DNA from: Niabella pedocola
GTDB lineage: Bacteria > Bacteroidota > Bacteroidia > Chitinophagales > Chitinophagaceae
Direction: 5' to 3'
Length of the DNA: 64,000 bases
NCBI RefSeq assembly: GCF_021044425.1
Contig: NZ_JAJNEC010000005.1
Coordinates: 1,240,001-1,304,000, forward strand
Shown here: positions 26,537 to 35,885 of the stretch, piece by piece
How positions within the stretch are numbered: position 1 is the first letter of the stretch
Layout: every line of letters begins with the position of its first letter
Made by a program: the position numbers and the translations under genes
Notes under the pieces: model-generated
What the model saw: only the letters and a program-made list of their open reading frames with translations
What the model was told of the DNA's origin: nothing
Database searches by the model: none

Positions 26537-27496
26537 ATGAAAAAATTGATTGCTGCAGCATTGCTATGCGCTGGTGCAGGCGCACTTGGTGCTCAGGAAA
26601 AAAAGGATACCGAATTTAAAAAATATGAACAGTCCATTCCCGGTTCATCTGTAAAGTTCACCATGGTCCCTATACCCGCCGGCTCCTTTAAAATGGGAAG
26701 CGCTTCCGGCAATACGCCCAAAGATGCCGATGAACAGCCACAGGTAACCGTAAAACTGGATGCCTTTTATATGGGCTCGCACGAAGTGAGTTTTGATGAG
26801 TATGCCCTTTTTCAATACGACGAAAGTTTGGGTCAGAATGTAGATGCCGATGCGGTTACAAGGCCTACTGCCCCTTATATTGATCTTACATTGGGCATGG
26901 GTAAGGAAGGCGGATTTCCGGCCAACAGCATGCAACAGCGAGCGGCCATCATGTATTGCAAATGGCTTTATACGAAAACAGGCGTTTTTTACCGGTTGCC
27001 TACGGAAGCGGAATGGGAATATGCCGCCCGCGCCGGCAGCACCACGCCCTATTTTTTTGGAGCCGATGCAAAGCAGCTGGACGATTATGCCTGGTACGCC
27101 AAAAACAGTGAGGATAAATACCATAAAATAGGACTCAAGAAACCCAATCCATGGGGGCTGTATGATATTTATGGCAACGTGGCCGAATGGGTGCTGGATC
27201 AATACCAGGCAGATTATTATAAAACCCTGGGTAAAGAAGCCGCCAACCCTACACGGCTGCCCAGCGCCAAAAATCCGCGCATTGTAAGGGGTGGTAATTA
27301 TAAGGATGATGCTGCTTCATTGCGTACTGCCAACCGGACCGAATCGGATCCGATCTGGAACCGTCGCGATCCGCAGATCCCGAAAAGCAAGTGGTGGAAT
27401 GCCGATGCGCCCTTTGTAGGATTCCGGCTGGTACGTCCGGCAAAACAGCCCAGCGCCGCTGAGATTGAAAAATTTTTCTCAACATATATCTTATAA
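26537..27496 (+). CDS. SUMF1-type (formylglycine-generating-enzyme-like) secreted protein
   Basis: From ATG 26537 the protein has 319 residues with a signal peptide ending 'GALGAQ'; an upstream frame to 26480 is unlikely. The C-type-lectin-like FGE-sulfatase fold is shown by 'MVPIPAGSFKMGS', 'HEVSFDEYALF', 'YRLPTEAEWEYAARAG', 'NPWGLYDIYGNVAEW' and 'RIVRGGNYKDD'. I do not see the redox cysteine pair of true formylglycine-generating enzymes and no sulfatase gene lies nearby, so an activating or binding role is more likely. The oxidoreductase gene follows after 25 bases. Confidence 0.87.
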   Translation: MKKLIAAALLCAGAGALGAQEKKDTEFKKYEQSIPGSSVKFTMVPIPAGSFKMGSASGNTPKDADEQPQVTVKLDAFYMGSHEVSFDEYALFQYDESLGQNVDADAVTRPTAPYIDLTLGMGKEGGFPANSMQQRAAIMYCKWLYTKTGVFYRLPTEAEWEYAARAGSTTPYFFGADAKQLDDYAWYAKNSEDKYHKIGLKKPNPWGLYDIYGNVAEWVLDQYQADYYKTLGKEAANPTRLPSAKNPRIVRGGNYKDDAASLRTANRTESDPIWNRRDPQIPKSKWWNADAPFVGFRLVRPAKQPSAAEIEKFFSTYIL

Positions 27497-27521
27497 TTTC
27501 CAGCGATTAAATACCATAATA

Positions 27522-28835
27522 ATGAATCACAAAACAACAAGAAGAGATTTTGTAAAAAACAGCTCTCTCATTGCCGGTGGTTTGCTTGCCGCTCCTGTTA
27601 TGGGCAATGTAAATTTCTTTTCCGGTGCGAAGGGAGCAATTAAAATAGCCCTGATCGGCTGTGGCGGCCGGGGCACCGGCGCTGTAACACAGGCATTATC
27701 CACCAAACAGAATGTAAAACTGGTGGCGATGGCCGATGCTTTTAAAGACCGCCTCGACGGCTGTTATAAAACCATTACCTCAAAGGACGACAGCGGGATC
27801 AGCGCAGAAAAGATCGACGTACCCGAAGCGAATAAATTCACCGGGTTCGATGCTTATAAAAAGGCCATTGCCCTGGCAGATGTGGTAATCCTTACCACCC
27901 CTCCGGGATTCCGCCCCATTCATTTTGAAGAGGCCGTAAAACAAGGCAAACATATTTTTACAGAAAAACCCATGGCCACCGATCCGGCCGGGATTAAAAA
28001 AGTACTGGACGCCGCCGAAATTGCAAAACAGAAAAAACTGAACGTAGTGGTAGGACTTCAGCGCCGCTACCAGGATTCTTACCGCGCGTTGTTTGAGCGG
28101 AAGGATATGATCGGTGAAATCATTTCCGGTCAGGTTTGGTGGAACAATGCCGGCGTTTGGGTAAAACAGCGGGAACCACAGCAAACAGAAATGGAATACC
28201 AGATGCGGAACTGGTATTACTTCAACTGGCTTTGCGGGGATCATATCAACGAGCAGCATATTCATAATATTGATGTAATGAACTGGTTCAAAAACGCCTA
28301 TCCGGTAAAAGCGCAGGGTATGGGCGGCCGCCAGGTAAGAACCGGCAAACAATACGGAGAGATCTACGATCATCATTACGTGGAATTCCATTATGCAGAT
28401 GGCTCTATCCTGAACAGCCAGTGCCGGCATATACCAGGTACTATGAGCAAGGTAGACGAACTGCTGGTGGGCACCAAAGGATCCATTTTCTGCGATCAGG
28501 CAGTGATCAAAGACCGGTCTGGAAAAGTACTGTATGCTTTCGACAAAAAGAACGAGCGCAATCCTTATCAAACCGAGCATGATGAACTGTTTGAGGCGAT
28601 TGCAAAGGGTGACTATAAGTTTGACAATGCCGAGTATGGTGCCAAGAGCACGTTAACGGCAATCATCGGGCGTATGGCTACGTACAGCGGCCAGGTGATC
28701 GAATGGGATAAGGCGCTGAATTCCGGTATCGATATCATGCCTAAAGAGTACAGCTTTAATGCCACCCCACCTGTTGTTCCGGATGCAGATGGCTTCTACC
28801 CGATTGCCACACCCGGTAAAACAAAATATTTTTAG
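27522..28835 (+). CDS. Gfo/Idh/MocA-family oxidoreductase with Tat signal
   Basis: Starting at ATG 27522 the 437-residue protein has a twin-arginine signal ('TTRRDFVKNSSLIAGGLLA'), a Rossmann motif 'ALIGCGGRGTG', the 'FTEKPMA' motif typical of the family, and a probable catalytic 'GDHINEQHIHNIDV'. It oxidises or reduces sugars or sugar derivatives with a bound nicotinamide cofactor, outside the cytoplasm if the Tat signal is used. It is co-oriented and probably cotranscribed with the SUMF1-type gene, and the terminator at 28854 ends the unit. Confidence 0.9.
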   Translation: MNHKTTRRDFVKNSSLIAGGLLAAPVMGNVNFFSGAKGAIKIALIGCGGRGTGAVTQALSTKQNVKLVAMADAFKDRLDGCYKTITSKDDSGISAEKIDVPEANKFTGFDAYKKAIALADVVILTTPPGFRPIHFEEAVKQGKHIFTEKPMATDPAGIKKVLDAAEIAKQKKLNVVVGLQRRYQDSYRALFERKDMIGEIISGQVWWNNAGVWVKQREPQQTEMEYQMRNWYYFNWLCGDHINEQHIHNIDVMNWFKNAYPVKAQGMGGRQVRTGKQYGEIYDHHYVEFHYADGSILNSQCRHIPGTMSKVDELLVGTKGSIFCDQAVIKDRSGKVLYAFDKKNERNPYQTEHDELFEAIAKGDYKFDNAEYGAKSTLTAIIGRMATYSGQVIEWDKALNSGIDIMPKEYSFNATPPVVPDADGFYPIATPGKTKYF

Positions 28836-28853
28836 CGCTGCAAACGCATTAAT

Positions 28854-28887
28854 AAAGCCGGACGTTTTTTCGTCCGGCTTTTTATTT
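28854..28887 (+). terminator. Intrinsic terminator after oxidoreductase gene
   Basis: Perfect 11-bp stem AAAGCCGGACG / CGTCCGGCTTT (28854-28864, 28871-28881) with a TTTTTT loop and a T-rich tail. It lies 18 bases after the stop, and between convergent genes; the reverse orientation has only a weak T-tail for the minus-strand cassette ending at 28910. Confidence 0.88.
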
Positions 28888-28909
28888 GCCCGGCAACACC
28901 GTCATCCCC

Positions 28910-31288
28910 TCAGTTCAGGACATTCGTACCCGGAACCAGTTTCCTTGAAACGCCTTTATGCTCAAATACCCCGTACAAATTGGGCGGAAGCGTAATGCTG
29001 CCGGTTAACCGGCCATTTCGCTGCTCAAAGAAAACGCGGATCTCCCCGTTTGTATGCGGCATGGCCGCTTTTACCCATTTTAATGTTCCCAGGTGGGGCG
29101 CTATGTGCACTTTGCGGAACCCGGGCGCCGCCGGTGTAATGCCACAAACCGTTGCCAGCAAATCATAATTCGGACTGGCACTCCATGCATGGCAATCGGA
29201 CCGGGAAGGTTCCGGTTGCTCGGCAAACGTAGTCAGCCCGTTTTTCAACATGGTTTTCCAGATATCAAGGCTGCTGGTATAACGATCTGCCAGGCCTGCT
29301 TTTTTCATCGCCCGGAACAGGTAAAACCGGTAATAGACCGTAGCCGGGGTCAATGACGTATCGGAATTCAGCTTTTCAAATACCCGCTGTTGCTGGTCCC
29401 GGCTGATAGCCTCTGAAAGAATGCCCATAATCGACGCGTGCTGACTGTAACGGCTATGTGTCCGGTCATCCGCCATCAGTCCCCGTTGCTGGTCAAAGCA
29501 CTGTTTCATTGCCGCTTCCCCAATCGATTGTTGCAGCTTTTTATATTTTGCGGCCAACGCTGTTTCATTAAACACCTCCAGGAGCGCCGCCGCGTCAGCA
29601 AGCGCATACGCCAGTTGCAGGCTCAGGATAGAAGAGCCGCCCGCGATGGCCGCGGGAGGTGTGCCACCCAGTGGTTTCCGGTCATCCCATGGCCATTTAA
29701 CCGGCCAGTCTACAAAATTCCAGTGCGGCAAAGGCCCCAGCAAACCCGTTTGCGGATCTATTTTATGCTCAAACCAATTTAGTATACTTTTTAATATCGG
29801 GAGATATGATGCCACAAACGCTTTATCATCCCGGTACATCCAGTAATCATGCAGCATATTGATCCAGTAAAGCGAGAAGGGAGGAATTACCTGGTTATAC
29901 CGCGCCGGGTAGCGGCTCAGCAAAATGCCCTCAGGGGTTACAGAAGAAGCAATGTCTGTGATCGCTTTCCGCATCAGGCGGTCATCGCCGCTTACATATA
30001 AGGAGATCAGTCCCTGTATACGCGTGTCGCCCGTATACTGCAGCTGCTCGTAATAAGGACAATCGTAATAGGTTTCACCCGCACAAAGCCTCGCCGTGCG
30101 CCAGCCCGCTTTCCATATCTCCTGCAGCGCAGGATCGTTACAGGAAAAGCGTCCCTTCTCTTTAAACGGATACCCGGTAAATTCCCGGTCAAAGGAATGC
30201 AGGAGCAGTTCCTGCGTTGTTGTTTCGATATCCAGCTGAATATACCGGAACGTACGGAACCAAAGCGGGCTGTACACCCGCCGGCTTCCACCCTCCGGAT
30301 AAAACACATCTACAAACCCGTTGATGTGTTTGCCGTCTATTTCATTCCGGTTTCCTTTATTCCTCGCATCCAGGTACATGGCTTCTGAATAGGTAACGGC
30401 TATTTTAGACCGCGCGCCCTTGCTTACCGTTAATGCCGGGTATGCATTAGTCAAATATTCCTGGTCCAGCAGTATCGAAACCTTTGAATGCGGCGGAATC
30501 TTCAGCGCTTCCTTGCCAGGTATAAAATCACCCTTTACATCGATGCCCTCACTCCGGCGTATTTTCATGGGCCCTTCCAGATGTGCTTCCATTAAGGGAA
30601 TGCTGCGGGGTGTTAAGGCCCGCAGGTACTGGGTTCCGGTTCCGGCCGGTTGTCCTCGCTCTTTTACCTCCGCATTTTTCCATTGCGCATCATCAAAGTC
30701 TGCAGTATTCCAATTCCAGGGATGCGTCTCACCCTGAATGATATCGCCCGGGCCCACATCCTGCAGGTATACCAGGGACGGGCTAAACGACCGGTCTGTA
30801 GATACTTTCCACGTACCATCGGTATTGGCAACGGCCTCCTGTTCCGATTCACCCTGTACAATAAAACCGGTGTACATGGAAATTTGTGCACCCGGGGACC
30901 ACTCTCCGTAATTCCATACGGTAGCGGCAATGAGGTTTTGTCCCTTTTTCAGGAACTGTGCAATATCAATGGTTTCATAATGCCAGTTGTACAAACTGCC
31001 CCTGGCAGGCCCCCGGCAAACACGCGTGCCGTTTACAAAAAACTCGTAGCGGGGATCTGCCGACAGGTTTATAACAAAGGTTTCAGGTACTGCGGATATG
31101 CTGAATGCTTTCCGGAAACGATGAATGCCATAGTCGTATTTTGAACCGGCGTCCTGCGAAACCGTGATCCAGTGCGCATTCCATTGATGCTGCCGCCATT
31201 GTTCTGAGGCTTTACAGGCAATATCCTGTTGCCCCTGCAATCTGCTGCAGCAAATAAGAAAAAGCATCAAAAGCGTCCATCTGCTCAT
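28910..31288 (-). CDS. GH78-type alpha-L-rhamnosidase-like glycosidase
   Basis: A 792-residue secreted protein (signal peptide about 1-19). The N-terminal half contains beta-sandwich modules ('RYEFFVNGTRVCRGPARGS' region), and the catalytic (alpha/alpha)6 barrel begins near 390 with 'DCPYYEQLQYTGDTR', a form of the GH78 general-acid motif. 'SDCHAWSASPNYDLLATVCG' and 'GFRKVHIAPHLG' near the end are typical of the GH78 C-terminal domain. It should release terminal alpha-L-rhamnose. It is the last gene of the minus-strand cassette, 18 bases after the acetylesterase-like gene. Confidence 0.87.
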   Translation of the reverse strand: MSRWTLLMLFLICCSRLQGQQDIACKASEQWRQHQWNAHWITVSQDAGSKYDYGIHRFRKAFSISAVPETFVINLSADPRYEFFVNGTRVCRGPARGSLYNWHYETIDIAQFLKKGQNLIAATVWNYGEWSPGAQISMYTGFIVQGESEQEAVANTDGTWKVSTDRSFSPSLVYLQDVGPGDIIQGETHPWNWNTADFDDAQWKNAEVKERGQPAGTGTQYLRALTPRSIPLMEAHLEGPMKIRRSEGIDVKGDFIPGKEALKIPPHSKVSILLDQEYLTNAYPALTVSKGARSKIAVTYSEAMYLDARNKGNRNEIDGKHINGFVDVFYPEGGSRRVYSPLWFRTFRYIQLDIETTTQELLLHSFDREFTGYPFKEKGRFSCNDPALQEIWKAGWRTARLCAGETYYDCPYYEQLQYTGDTRIQGLISLYVSGDDRLMRKAITDIASSVTPEGILLSRYPARYNQVIPPFSLYWINMLHDYWMYRDDKAFVASYLPILKSILNWFEHKIDPQTGLLGPLPHWNFVDWPVKWPWDDRKPLGGTPPAAIAGGSSILSLQLAYALADAAALLEVFNETALAAKYKKLQQSIGEAAMKQCFDQQRGLMADDRTHSRYSQHASIMGILSEAISRDQQQRVFEKLNSDTSLTPATVYYRFYLFRAMKKAGLADRYTSSLDIWKTMLKNGLTTFAEQPEPSRSDCHAWSASPNYDLLATVCGITPAAPGFRKVHIAPHLGTLKWVKAAMPHTNGEIRVFFEQRNGRLTGSITLPPNLYGVFEHKGVSRKLVPGTNVLN

Positions 31289-31306
31289 CTCCGTTCTGTT
31301 TTACGT

Positions 31307-33370
31307 TTATAAAGTATCATCGGTTAACAGTTTCCAGTTGTCGGTCCTGAAGGGCGATGCCGGCAAACCGGCACTGTTCTCCAGGTTGGCCTCCGATGAA
31401 TAATTTGCCCAACCATACCGCACGGCCACCGGAACCGGTACCTTATCCGAAGATACCATTACGGTTTTCCCGTCATTTGAAATAACGGCAGCCGCCGGAT
31501 AAAAGACCTGGTCGTTGCCCGCAATGGTAAATCCCCCTAACGGCTTTCCGGCAGCCGTTGTTAGCCCTTCAGCTGTTTCCCTGAACCGGATGCTGGCGCC
31601 GCCGTTTTTAAACAATGCCTGCGTGAACAAAGGACCGCGGCTGACGATCTTTCTAAACCCATAAGCATCGTGTAATGCCAGGTTCGCCAGCCGTAATCCG
31701 ATTTCGTTTTTCCGGTACGGATGGATATCCAGCGAATCGCCCAGGTGAAAGGCCACAGCCATGCCGGTATGTTCTTTTTTATCCAATATTCTTCTTTGAA
31801 TATCTCTTAGCTGCGGCCATGCCGACGCGATTTCGGAGCCGGACTGTTTGCCATCATAGCCGGCCAGCTGTACATAAAAAAAATGCAGCTCCGGGTTCTT
31901 CCATTTTTTTCTCCATGTATCAATCAGTAAGGGAAACAGGTGCTCATATTGCCGTGCTTTTTGTGTGTTGGACTCGCCCTGGTACCAAAGTACCCCTTTA
32001 ATGGAATAAGGCACCAGCGGAGCAATCATACCATTGTATAAATTACCGGGGGTATGACTTTGCCCGGCTACATCCCAGCTCCAGGGAAAACGGGTTTCTA
32101 CGGGCAGTCCTTTTTCAAGATGAACCAGGGACGCCTGGTATCGCTGCAGGATCGGCGCAGTAACCGGATCCTTTGCCAGTTCTTCCCTGGGGAACCAGCT
32201 TTCAACGGCCGTTCCCCCCCAATAAGCACAAATGATCCCAACGGGCATCTTTAATGTTTTCCTCAGGTTGATTCCAAAACTGCTGACGATTGCCGACCAA
32301 CCCATAACATTCGCGGAATCGGCCAGGATCCATTCCCCTCCGGACGAAAAAACCGGATCCCCGGACGGCCATTGTGCTTGTTTAAATACACGTAATCTGC
32401 GATCCTGGTTTTGTTGAGTAATGGTTTTAGATACATCGCTTTGCCAGGTACGCATTTCCATATTGGATTGTCCGGAAGCCAGCCAAACCTCACCCACCGC
32501 AATATCCCGGATCCGGATCTTCTCTTTTTTAGAATGCACTTCCATATCCAGGCTGTCATTTACTGGCAATGCGGGAAGCCCGATCGTCCATTTACCATCC
32601 TTACCGGTACGGGTCTTCAGCCGCTTTCCTGCAATGCGTATCTCTACTTCGCTTCCGGGTGCCGCCCTGCCCCAAACCGGGTTTACCCGCGCATGCTGCA
32701 ACACCATGCCGTCGGAAAACAGGGCGGGCAATACCAGCTCCCGGTGCTTTTGTTCCGGGTTCTGAAGGGTGCACTGAAAATTTGAAAAAACAATATCCGG
32801 CCGGGTAGTATATAAGCCTACCTGGCCTAAACCAAAGGCAGGCATATCGTTGGACACGCCTTGCTTCAGCAGGATCGTTCCGGTTTTCTTTTCACGGATG
32901 ATGATCTTCCAGGGCCTCCAGTCTTCCAGGTCTACCGCCGGTGCTTTTACAATGGAGACCGTATATACCTGGTCTTTATACAGCTTTACCGGTAAAATAA
33001 CTTCCTGCCACATTCTGAAATACCCGTATTTCCGGTGCAGCAGTTGAAGCACACAACGGGTTGTATCCGGAGCGATCCGCAATAACTGATAGTCATCCCC
33101 ATCTTCGACATTCAACATCATCCCAAAGTCTCCTTCAGCAGGCCGGCCTTCAAAGCGAAAATCCACCGACAGTGATTCCCAGGCCATTTCCTTTGCAGAA
33201 CCCGTGTAAAGCAGCGTAAATAAACGCTCCTTACCCGCAACCGGATATACCTGGTTTGCGGAGCTATTCCAGGACCCGGATAATTGTTTCCATCCGGTTT
33301 GTGCTTTTACTGAACGATTTAAACCGAAAAAAAAGAGTGATAACACGCTTACCAGAACAGCAATCCTCAT
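31307..33370 (-). CDS. Sialate O-acetylesterase-like (SASA) protein with N-terminal LamG-like domain
   Basis: A 687-residue secreted protein (signal peptide about 1-23). The N-terminal 180 residues form a concanavalin-like beta-sandwich ('WKQLSGSWN', 'VDFRFEGRPAEGDFGMML'), resembling keto-hydrolase/LamG-type domains. The SGNH-hydrolase part has the nucleophile in 'LASGQSNMEM', 'VLWYQGESN', and the Asp-His pair in 'GDSLDIHPYRKNEIG'. It should remove acetyl groups from a glycan. Only 10 and 18 bases separate it from its neighbours, so it belongs to the GH78 unit. Confidence 0.87.
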   Translation of the reverse strand: MRIAVLVSVLSLFFFGLNRSVKAQTGWKQLSGSWNSSANQVYPVAGKERLFTLLYTGSAKEMAWESLSVDFRFEGRPAEGDFGMMLNVEDGDDYQLLRIAPDTTRCVLQLLHRKYGYFRMWQEVILPVKLYKDQVYTVSIVKAPAVDLEDWRPWKIIIREKKTGTILLKQGVSNDMPAFGLGQVGLYTTRPDIVFSNFQCTLQNPEQKHRELVLPALFSDGMVLQHARVNPVWGRAAPGSEVEIRIAGKRLKTRTGKDGKWTIGLPALPVNDSLDMEVHSKKEKIRIRDIAVGEVWLASGQSNMEMRTWQSDVSKTITQQNQDRRLRVFKQAQWPSGDPVFSSGGEWILADSANVMGWSAIVSSFGINLRKTLKMPVGIICAYWGGTAVESWFPREELAKDPVTAPILQRYQASLVHLEKGLPVETRFPWSWDVAGQSHTPGNLYNGMIAPLVPYSIKGVLWYQGESNTQKARQYEHLFPLLIDTWRKKWKNPELHFFYVQLAGYDGKQSGSEIASAWPQLRDIQRRILDKKEHTGMAVAFHLGDSLDIHPYRKNEIGLRLANLALHDAYGFRKIVSRGPLFTQALFKNGGASIRFRETAEGLTTAAGKPLGGFTIAGNDQVFYPAAAVISNDGKTVMVSSDKVPVPVAVRYGWANYSSEANLENSAGLPASPFRTDNWKLLTDDTL

Positions 33371-33380
33371 TACTAAATTT

Positions 33381-34439
33381 TTAAATGTTTTTATCAGCCG
33401 GCCGGATCAGCAGGCCGTATTGATTTTTATCCACTACCTTAAGACTCAGGCCGCGTACTTCCAGCGCTACATCAAAGGTTCCAGGGCATTCCCACCCAAA
33501 ATTCATCCCCTCCAGTACCAGGTCTGAAAGGGCCGAATTCAGGAATGCGCCCTTTGCCCTCATAGCAGCTACCGCCTGCAATACGGAAGGCAACAGATCT
33601 GTTTGCGTTTGGTGCCACCGGTGATCATTGAAGCTTGTTTTTTTGCCCCAGATACGCGTTTGCGGTATGTTATAAATATACATATGCGTATCCTTGTCAA
33701 AGCCGATTTCCTCTTTGGAATTCATCTCCGGATAACGGTAATCAAATGATTGAATACCCAGCCATATCGCATAATTGTAATCTTCCGATTGTGGGTTCTT
33801 ATTCTTTAAAATAAAATACATCGGGGTTTGAGCCGTATGGATGTCCGGGTTATACTCCTGCTTTTTCATTTTTTGTTTGCAGGCTACAATTTTTATCGCT
33901 GCAGAAAAATACAGATGATTCACATCTCCGATATTGGGCGGATCCCGAAAATCCTGTTGTATCAAAAAGCCCGTAAAAGCACCGCCTGCTTCCCGGGGCC
34001 TTGTATATTCCCTACTGGTAAAAACGCCGATATGTAGGGTACCATCCGTATAGCGCAGGATGCGTTTTGCTGCGTTCCGGTATTCCACACTGTTATCTGC
34101 ATTCTTTTTGGGCCCTGCCCCTTCCAGGGAGTGTTTACTCGCCCACTGGCAGAACTCCCATACCGGTTTTTTATCCTTTTCCTCAAAATAGTAATACCCC
34201 TTATGCGCCTTATCAAAACTACCCGCGGCCATTACTTCTTCCGGCGTTAATGGAGAAAGTGAAAAGCCCTGCCTGAACCGGGCATCCCTGATCAGTTCTT
34301 TTCCCGGAGCCGGTTTACCCTGTTCTCCGGCAACGGCCAATACCGTGCCGGTATGACTACCAGCAACCTGCTTACCCGATCCGGTTAGGCATGGATATAA
34401 AGCGATACATGCCACTAAAAAATGTCCTGCTTTTGGCAT
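33381..34439 (-). CDS. Family X protein 1 (unrecognised secreted glycan-cassette protein)
   Basis: A 352-residue protein I do not recognise, one of four paralogues in this window. A hydrophobic N terminus (about 5-22) suggests export; no good lipobox is present, unlike its relatives. Shared family features: 'IRDARFRQGF' opening, 'WEFCQWASKHSL', 'YTRPREAGGAFTGFLIQQ', a 'HTAQTPMYFIL' strand, 'FDYRYPE', and a C-terminal 'GMNFGWECPGTFDVALEVRG'. The tryptophan and aromatic-rich strands suggest a jelly-roll or concanavalin-like fold, so glycan binding or cleavage is possible. It is the most diverged of the three close members and sits 10 bases before the acetylesterase-like gene. Confidence 0.75.
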   Translation of the reverse strand: MPKAGHFLVACIALYPCLTGSGKQVAGSHTGTVLAVAGEQGKPAPGKELIRDARFRQGFSLSPLTPEEVMAAGSFDKAHKGYYYFEEKDKKPVWEFCQWASKHSLEGAGPKKNADNSVEYRNAAKRILRYTDGTLHIGVFTSREYTRPREAGGAFTGFLIQQDFRDPPNIGDVNHLYFSAAIKIVACKQKMKKQEYNPDIHTAQTPMYFILKNKNPQSEDYNYAIWLGIQSFDYRYPEMNSKEEIGFDKDTHMYIYNIPQTRIWGKKTSFNDHRWHQTQTDLLPSVLQAVAAMRAKGAFLNSALSDLVLEGMNFGWECPGTFDVALEVRGLSLKVVDKNQYGLLIRPADKNI

Positions 34440-34808
34440 TCTATATATGTTTCTTATTTACAGTAAAAAATCATTATTGCCGAATATAAATGTCTGCAAC
34501 CTTACGATCATTACACCTGTTTTGCTCCCCGTTTGCATCTTTTATCAATCGAATGCACCAACCGGAGGCGGCGGGCTTTCATAAAAGCAGTGCCAGCCCT
34601 TTTGATGTTTCTTAAACATGCCATCGGTATCCTGCACTTCTACAACAGATGCGTTAACAACCTCTTGTTATTATACGCTGATCCCTGTTTTTCCAAGGGT
34701 CTGCCTTCGCCTTTTACAGTATCCGTAATGACCTGATCTCGGGGGCGGGAAATATATGGACTCAGCAATCATCCAGTCGCTTTTATGCAACCAGTATACC
34801 CCCTGTTA
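34440..34808. other. Intergenic gap inside the cassette
   Basis: About 370 bases between family X genes 2 and 1, far longer than other gaps in the cassette. I see no gene, no terminator and no complete promoter; a TATATTCG-like box occurs upstream of family X gene 1 on the minus strand, near 34483, without a proper -33 partner. It could hold an internal promoter. Confidence 0.4.
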
Positions 34809-35834
34809 TCAGAAGGCAACAAGATCCAGGTTTTTTGTTTGCATAGTGCCTATATTTAAACCCGTACATTCAAATCCCATTGTAAAAAGAGACAGCTTGT
34901 AATCGTTATAGTTTTGAGATTCCAGAAGATACCCCCGGCTCCAGGCTTCGGTCAATGCCTGCTTAATATAGGGTAACAAATCCCCGTGAATGTGCTTCCA
35001 TTGCCCCTGTACCAGTCCGGTAGCTGTAAACGGAGCAATGCCGATATCATAAATCAGCCGCCCGCTGAAAATATCTTCGTTAATGGAAAGATCCGGTAAA
35101 GGATATCGATCGTCAAATAACATCACCAGAAAATACATGGACTTTCCATAACCAGGATTTCCCGCTCGTAAGTTCTGAATGAGAAAGCTACAGCTGTACT
35201 GTAAGGCATGGATGGATGGATCATACCCCGATTTTTGATTACGCGTATGATATTGCAACAGGGCATCTATATTAAAAACCATACTATCCAGGCCACCCAG
35301 GAAAGGAGTGGAAGTGCCCAACCAGCCGTCAGGATCAGCAATGCGCTGATCTGCCAGCAGGTGCGGGAACGGCTGGGATGCAGTACGGTAATTATTTCCA
35401 AACTCACTCTGTCCATTAATTGCAAAGACAAGATCTTTATCTGCTGAAGATGCAGGCCCAATCGTAATCGCTTTGTTGGCGTTGGCAAAATGGTAAGACC
35501 CTGAGCCGAGCGCAACCGGCGCTGCACCATAGATGCTTGCATTACTGTACCATTGCGCCAGGTTCCATTTGGATGCCGTAACCCCGCCGGGGTATTGTAG
35601 CGTGCCCTGTAGTGCACCCGAGCCCGGATGCAGTACATTAAACCCCTGCTGAAATATTCTATCGGTAAGCAATTCGATACCAGCCGCTGTTGTCTGGCCG
35701 CTTTTGCCGGTATGCGCAATCATCTTCTGTCCACCATCATTTGCCAGATCGGAAGAACGTTCCCGCGAGCATGCAGTGATCAGCAACATAAGTGCAAAAA
35801 CCGGGAATAACCTTTTTTTGTTTTTCTGTTTCAT
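34809..35834 (-). CDS. Family X protein 2 (unrecognised lipoprotein)
   Basis: A 341-residue predicted lipoprotein (signal with lipobox 'MLLITAC', Cys about 22). It aligns to the other three paralogues in overall order: 'LTDRIFQQGFNVLHPG', 'WNLAQWYSNA', 'ASQPFPHLLADQ', 'IHALQYSCSFLIQNLRAGNPGYGKSM', 'LFDDRYPL', 'LPYIKQALTEAWSRGYL', and 'MGFECTGLNIGTMQTKNLDL'. It is the most diverged copy: the 'WEVPGTFDVGFEF' segment of the others is altered. Function unknown; probably a surface or periplasmic glycan-related protein. Confidence 0.72.
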   Translation of the reverse strand: MKQKNKKRLFPVFALMLLITACSRERSSDLANDGGQKMIAHTGKSGQTTAAGIELLTDRIFQQGFNVLHPGSGALQGTLQYPGGVTASKWNLAQWYSNASIYGAAPVALGSGSYHFANANKAITIGPASSADKDLVFAINGQSEFGNNYRTASQPFPHLLADQRIADPDGWLGTSTPFLGGLDSMVFNIDALLQYHTRNQKSGYDPSIHALQYSCSFLIQNLRAGNPGYGKSMYFLVMLFDDRYPLPDLSINEDIFSGRLIYDIGIAPFTATGLVQGQWKHIHGDLLPYIKQALTEAWSRGYLLESQNYNDYKLSLFTMGFECTGLNIGTMQTKNLDLVAF

Positions 35835-35885
35835 AGCTGTTTTTTTTGTTTCTGATCATTGAACACAGATCCCTGATGTCATTCT

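Noticed and set aside
27780..28580. 266-codon open frame antisense to the Gfo/Idh/MocA oxidoreductase
   Set aside because: Shadow of a clearly identified gene with no family resemblance.
34533..34736. 67-codon gene in the gap between family X genes
   Set aside because: No ribosome-binding context, no family resemblance, and opposite orientation to the whole cassette.
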